Shown: positions 7,319 through 9,909 of the stretch, piece by piece
How the letters are laid out: each line of letters starts with the position of its first letter
Position numbering within the stretch: position 1 is the first letter of the stretch
Origin: Muribaculaceae bacterium
Lineage (GTDB): Bacteria > Bacteroidota > Bacteroidia > Bacteroidales > Muribaculaceae
Assembly (NCBI GenBank): GCA_029062725.1
Contig: JAIDPP010000164.1
Coordinates: forward strand, 1 to 9,909
DNA length: 9,909 nt
Direction: 5' to 3'
Program-made: the position numbers and the translations under genes
The notes under the pieces: generated by a model
What the model saw: only the letters and a program-made list of their open reading frames with translations
The model's database searches: none
What the model was told of the DNA's origin: nothing

Positions 7319-7410
7319 AACAGTATTTTGTGATCGATAGTCACGCAGAAGCACCTATAAGAACTTTTACTTGGCTTTTCAGCTTTCATTCACCTTTAGT
7401 TTTCTCTTGA
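7315..7410 (+). pseudogene. 31-codon remnant, possible truncated M19 dipeptidase start
   Basis: An ATG overlaps the GT2 stop codon (ATGA) and opens a 31-codon frame starting MKQYFVIDSHAEAP. The V-I-D-S-H-x-E-x-P pattern resembles the N-terminal hhD(G/S)HxDxP zinc motif of peptidase family M19 (membrane dipeptidase-like), with E in place of the second ligand D. A purine-rich GGGAGGA (7307-7313) precedes it, although its spacing to the ATG is short. The frame ends at 7408-7410, inside the 3' end of the convergent flippase, so no full-length protein is possible. I read it as the leftover start of a former operon gene, but a chance frame or a small real protein cannot be excluded. Confidence 0.3.
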
Positions 7411-8851
7411 GGTGGGTAAACGAAAGTCCTAAAGATGCCAGGAGCAGCAGGAGTGAGGCCACGGTAGGGACAACTCCCGAGTAAAAGGATGTGAAGAAGA
7501 CGGCCCCTGCAAGAAGGATGTTTAAGGTCACCAGCCGCATCACTTCACCCGAACATGAGAATCCGTAGCGGCGGAGGCAGAAGATATAATTTATCGCCAG
7601 ATCTATTACCCCACGCACGGTCAGGCTTATACCTAATCCGATAAGGCCGAAGAGATAGTAGAAAAGCACGCTACATCCCAGCCAGCAGACATTAGCCCAG
7701 ATACATTCAAGCCATAGGTAGGCCTTTCGGTCGTCGCGAGCCAGATAGATATAACCCAACGGGAAGGCCAATAGCTGGATTAACATCCCGACTCCCATCC
7801 ATCTCATAAGGGGAGTGATCACTAAAAATGAGTCTGTCAGAAGGAGCTCGATTACGATAGGAGCCGTTATGATGAGCAGGATAATCAAAGGAGTGGCTAC
7901 GGAGAGTACGATCTCTATCTGACGGTTGACAACCTCCCGCATCTTCTCCCTGTCAAGGGCGCAGGCCGACAGTCTCGGGAAATAATCGAGGGCAAGGGCA
8001 CTCACTATCAGCCCTACATACTGGTTGGTGATGGAATTGGCACCTTGATATAGTCCCACATCACCCAAGGAGCCCTCGGCTCGTATGAACATGTTGATTG
8101 CATAGCTCACTATCTGGCCCGCAAGGGTTCCCCCTAAAAGAATGAAACCGGTGGAGATAAGATGCCGCATCAACGGCAGGCCCTCCTTGAATGAGAGGGG
8201 AGGAGCGGAAGGGGCTTCTTTCATGGATGATGATTGCCGGAAAGAGATATAATAAAAAAGAAATGTGGATAGGGAGAGGATGATCATGGCCGGAACAATA
8301 CCGCCGTCACCGAAGAAATAATAGAGAGGAACTCCGAAAAGAAGACCGGTAGCACCCCCGACAAGGGAGGCTTTCGAGAGGCGTTTCACCTCTCCGAGCC
8401 CCTGAAGGAGAGCCAGAAATCCGGCACCGCCGACGGATAGGGCCACAAAGATGGAAAGAAACAGGTAGGAGGAGGTATGCGAGCGGTCGCCGAACGACAT
8501 TTCGCTCCATAGCGGAGCCGCCACGCCGCATATCAGGGCGCCGAGCAGCGAAGTGAGGAGGATTAGACGGAGCGCCACTGTAACGGATCTGCGCAGGGCG
8601 GAGGGAGTCTCCTTCGAGGCACTGATGTCGCGGACCACGGCAAGATTCACCCCCAGGCCTGCGATCTGCTGCATAGGCGCTGTGGAGGAGGCATAAAGTG
8701 AGGAAATACCCATTCCGGAAGGACCTAAGAACATGGCAACGAATTTTCCCCGGAGTAATCCAATGACGATATTGAATATCTGGACTCCTCCGAACGCCGA
8801 CAAGCGCTTGAGAATGTTGCGGTAGCTGTTTTCTTCCTTGAATCCTGTCAT
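7379..8851 (-). CDS. O-antigen/polysaccharide flippase (Wzx-like, MOP superfamily)
   Basis: This 490-residue inner-membrane protein is predicted to move undecaprenyl-linked oligosaccharide repeat units to the periplasmic face. Its length and about 12-14 hydrophobic spans match COG2244 translocases. The N-terminus has the family's typical F-G-G-V-Q-I-F-N start, R-G-K-F-V-A-M-F-L-G-P-S-G near 34-46, and a following S-S-L-Y-A-S segment. A Q-G-A-N-S-I-T-N-Q-Y loop lies near the middle. The C-terminus is short and basic (KRKLKVNES). Its ATG is 10 bp after the stop of the - strand glycosyltransferase, so the two are co-transcribed from outside the window. It is the last gene of its strand, converging on the GT2 gene. 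Presumed partners are a Wzy polymerase and more transferases to the right. The family call is firm; the exact polysaccharide is unknown. Confidence 0.92.
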   Translation of the reverse strand: MTGFKEENSYRNILKRLSAFGGVQIFNIVIGLLRGKFVAMFLGPSGMGISSLYASSTAPMQQIAGLGVNLAVVRDISASKETPSALRRSVTVALRLILLTSLLGALICGVAAPLWSEMSFGDRSHTSSYLFLSIFVALSVGGAGFLALLQGLGEVKRLSKASLVGGATGLLFGVPLYYFFGDGGIVPAMIILSLSTFLFYYISFRQSSSMKEAPSAPPLSFKEGLPLMRHLISTGFILLGGTLAGQIVSYAINMFIRAEGSLGDVGLYQGANSITNQYVGLIVSALALDYFPRLSACALDREKMREVVNRQIEIVLSVATPLIILLIITAPIVIELLLTDSFLVITPLMRWMGVGMLIQLLAFPLGYIYLARDDRKAYLWLECIWANVCWLGCSVLFYYLFGLIGLGISLTVRGVIDLAINYIFCLRRYGFSCSGEVMRLVTLNILLAGAVFFTSFYSGVVPTVASLLLLLASLGLSFTHLKRKLKVNES

Positions 8852-8861
8852 GGCTGAAGAT

Positions 8862-9909
8862 TTAAAATATATGATCGATAAAGACTGCTCCTCCTACTTC
8901 CGCCCCGAAACGCGCAAATCCGGAAGGATACATTCCTCCTGTCCGCATCCGGATCACCCTCTCTGCCCCCATGATCAGATATTGGTCAACGAAGGTCTTC
9001 AGCCTGCTGTCGGCGTCCTGATGCCTGCTGCGGTCGATATGGGTCACATTTCCTTCCACTATATACACTCTCGGATATGAGCGGGTGATGAAGTCAAGGA
9101 ATTTCACGCTGTCGCTTGTCACCAATATCCCGTATGATTCCGGAATCCCTGCTGTCACTTTTCGGATTTCCTGCGCGACCTTTTCCATAAGTTCCTTCTG
9201 TGCGGCAGCGTGGAGTACGGTATCGGTGCAATCCTCGAAATCCCCGAGTAGGGTCAGGAATCGCGTAGTTACCGCCACATAATTCTTTCCGAGTGCCTTC
9301 TTATGCTTTTCCACCGCTTCCGACACCAGCTTTGTCGGCCGGAACAGCTCGCGATAAAGAGCCGAGTATTCTCCCCGCGCTGAATCCGCATTGGTATATA
9401 GGTGAAGTTGCGCCGGAGGAGAAAAAAGAGCGGCCTTTAAGCGCAAAAGTGCGTGAAAGTCGGTCATGTCATCGATAGCCACGGCCCGTGCGTTCCGGCG
9501 CGAACGGCTCACCTCTCGTTCCTCTATACGCCAGTCGAAGGTGGCGGGCAGCAGGTAATCGGTAAGGGGGAAGGGGCTTGTCCAGGAGATATAGAAGGGG
9601 AGGCCCCGTTGCTTACATTCCCGGTATGCGGTAAGGATTCCTCGAATACGGTCGGTCAGTCCGCCGTGATATATGGCGCCGTCAAGAATCAGGATCACAC
9701 CTTGTTTAGTGATCTCTTCGGGATTGTCGTGGTAGAACTTTTCGTCAATTTCCCGGTCAAGGGAGTAGGGGGCATTCCGATGGAAGAGTACAAAAGCGGT
9801 ACCTATCGTATCCTTACACCCTTTTATGAAGTCATAATAGCCTTTTCTGATTTTCTGAAAAGTCTTGCCTCCATATCTGCGACCTAAGTGTCCTATGATT
9901 TTCTTTGGA
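8862..9909 (-). CDS. Probable glycosyltransferase, fucosyltransferase-like (5'-partial)
   Basis: The visible part has 348 residues and runs off the right edge. A GTG at 9698 could be taken as the start, but the frame stays open for 70 more codons to 9908 with protein-like sequence (such as GTAFVLFHRNAPYSLDREID), and no ATG or GTG occurs there, so the true start lies outside. In fragment numbering, the main motif is YHGGLTDRIRGI (80-91), followed by a WTSPFPLTDYLLP stretch. Near the C-terminus a V-T-S-D-S-V-K-F-L segment precedes K-T-F-V-D-Q-Y-L-I-M and S-G-F-A-R-F-G-A. This order resembles GT-B fucosyltransferase-like folds (glycine/Arg loop, SDS motif, late S-G-F-[AS] motif) and, as I recall, uncharacterised proteins of Bacteroidales capsule loci. 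No membrane span is seen. It is 10 bp upstream of the flippase, so a role in building the exported repeat unit is inferred. Donor and acceptor are unknown. Confidence 0.7.
   Translation of the reverse strand, partial: PKKIIGHLGRRYGGKTFQKIRKGYYDFIKGCKDTIGTAFVLFHRNAPYSLDREIDEKFYHDNPEEITKQGVILILDGAIYHGGLTDRIRGILTAYRECKQRGLPFYISWTSPFPLTDYLLPATFDWRIEEREVSRSRRNARAVAIDDMTDFHALLRLKAALFSPPAQLHLYTNADSARGEYSALYRELFRPTKLVSEAVEKHKKALGKNYVAVTTRFLTLLGDFEDCTDTVLHAAAQKELMEKVAQEIRKVTAGIPESYGILVTSDSVKFLDFITRSYPRVYIVEGNVTHIDRSRHQDADSRLKTFVDQYLIMGAERVIRMRTGGMYPSGFARFGAEVGGAVFIDHIF

Noticed and set aside
7329..7343. Small hairpin GTGAT/GTCAC in the convergent junction as a terminator
   Set aside because: The stem is only 5 bp with a wobble and no T-run follows on either strand. 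The junction seems to lack a clear intrinsic terminator.

Overview
The window looks like chromosomal DNA of a Bacteroidota bacterium, most likely Bacteroidales. The clues are a near-perfect Bacteroidota promoter (TTTG, 19 bp, TAAATTTG) before a small dicluster ferredoxin, mostly weak Shine-Dalgarno sequences, and the gene run dut / TPR protein / DUF4292 lipoprotein / EnvC-like M23 protein, which I recall as typical of Bacteroidales. A family such as Muribaculaceae is possible, but I cannot prove the rank from sequence alone.

Layout. Bases 1-214 are an AT-rich non-coding leader carrying the promoter. A 55-residue 2[4Fe-4S] ferredoxin (215-382) follows and ends at a good intrinsic terminator (410-440). 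From 508 to 7318 there are six tightly packed + strand genes: dUTPase, a secreted TPR protein, a DUF4292 lipoprotein, a coiled-coil EnvC-like protein with a degenerate LytM domain, a FemAB-like GNAT acyltransferase and a GT2 glycosyltransferase. Gaps are at most about 20 bp, or the genes overlap, so one operon is likely. After a short convergent junction (7319-7378) come two - strand genes: an O-antigen/polysaccharide flippase (7379-8851) and a probable glycosyltransferase with a fucosyltransferase-like motif pattern (8862 to the window edge). The second is cut by the edge: its frame stays open to base 9909, beyond the internal GTG that could be mistaken for its start.

How the genes may work together. 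The + strand block joins nucleotide-pool hygiene (dut) to an envelope module of lipoprotein, TPR scaffold and probable amidase activator, then to two enzymes that probably modify a surface or wall glycan. The - strand block looks like the end of a surface-polysaccharide (capsule or O-antigen) locus continuing to the right. At the junction, a 31-codon reading frame starts on the stop codon of the GT2 gene and resembles the N-terminus of an M19 dipeptidase. It may mark where the ancestral operon was broken by the polysaccharide segment. No CRISPR, IS element, tRNA or rRNA was seen. Most of the window is ordinary; the junction and the degenerate LytM domain deserve the closest look.
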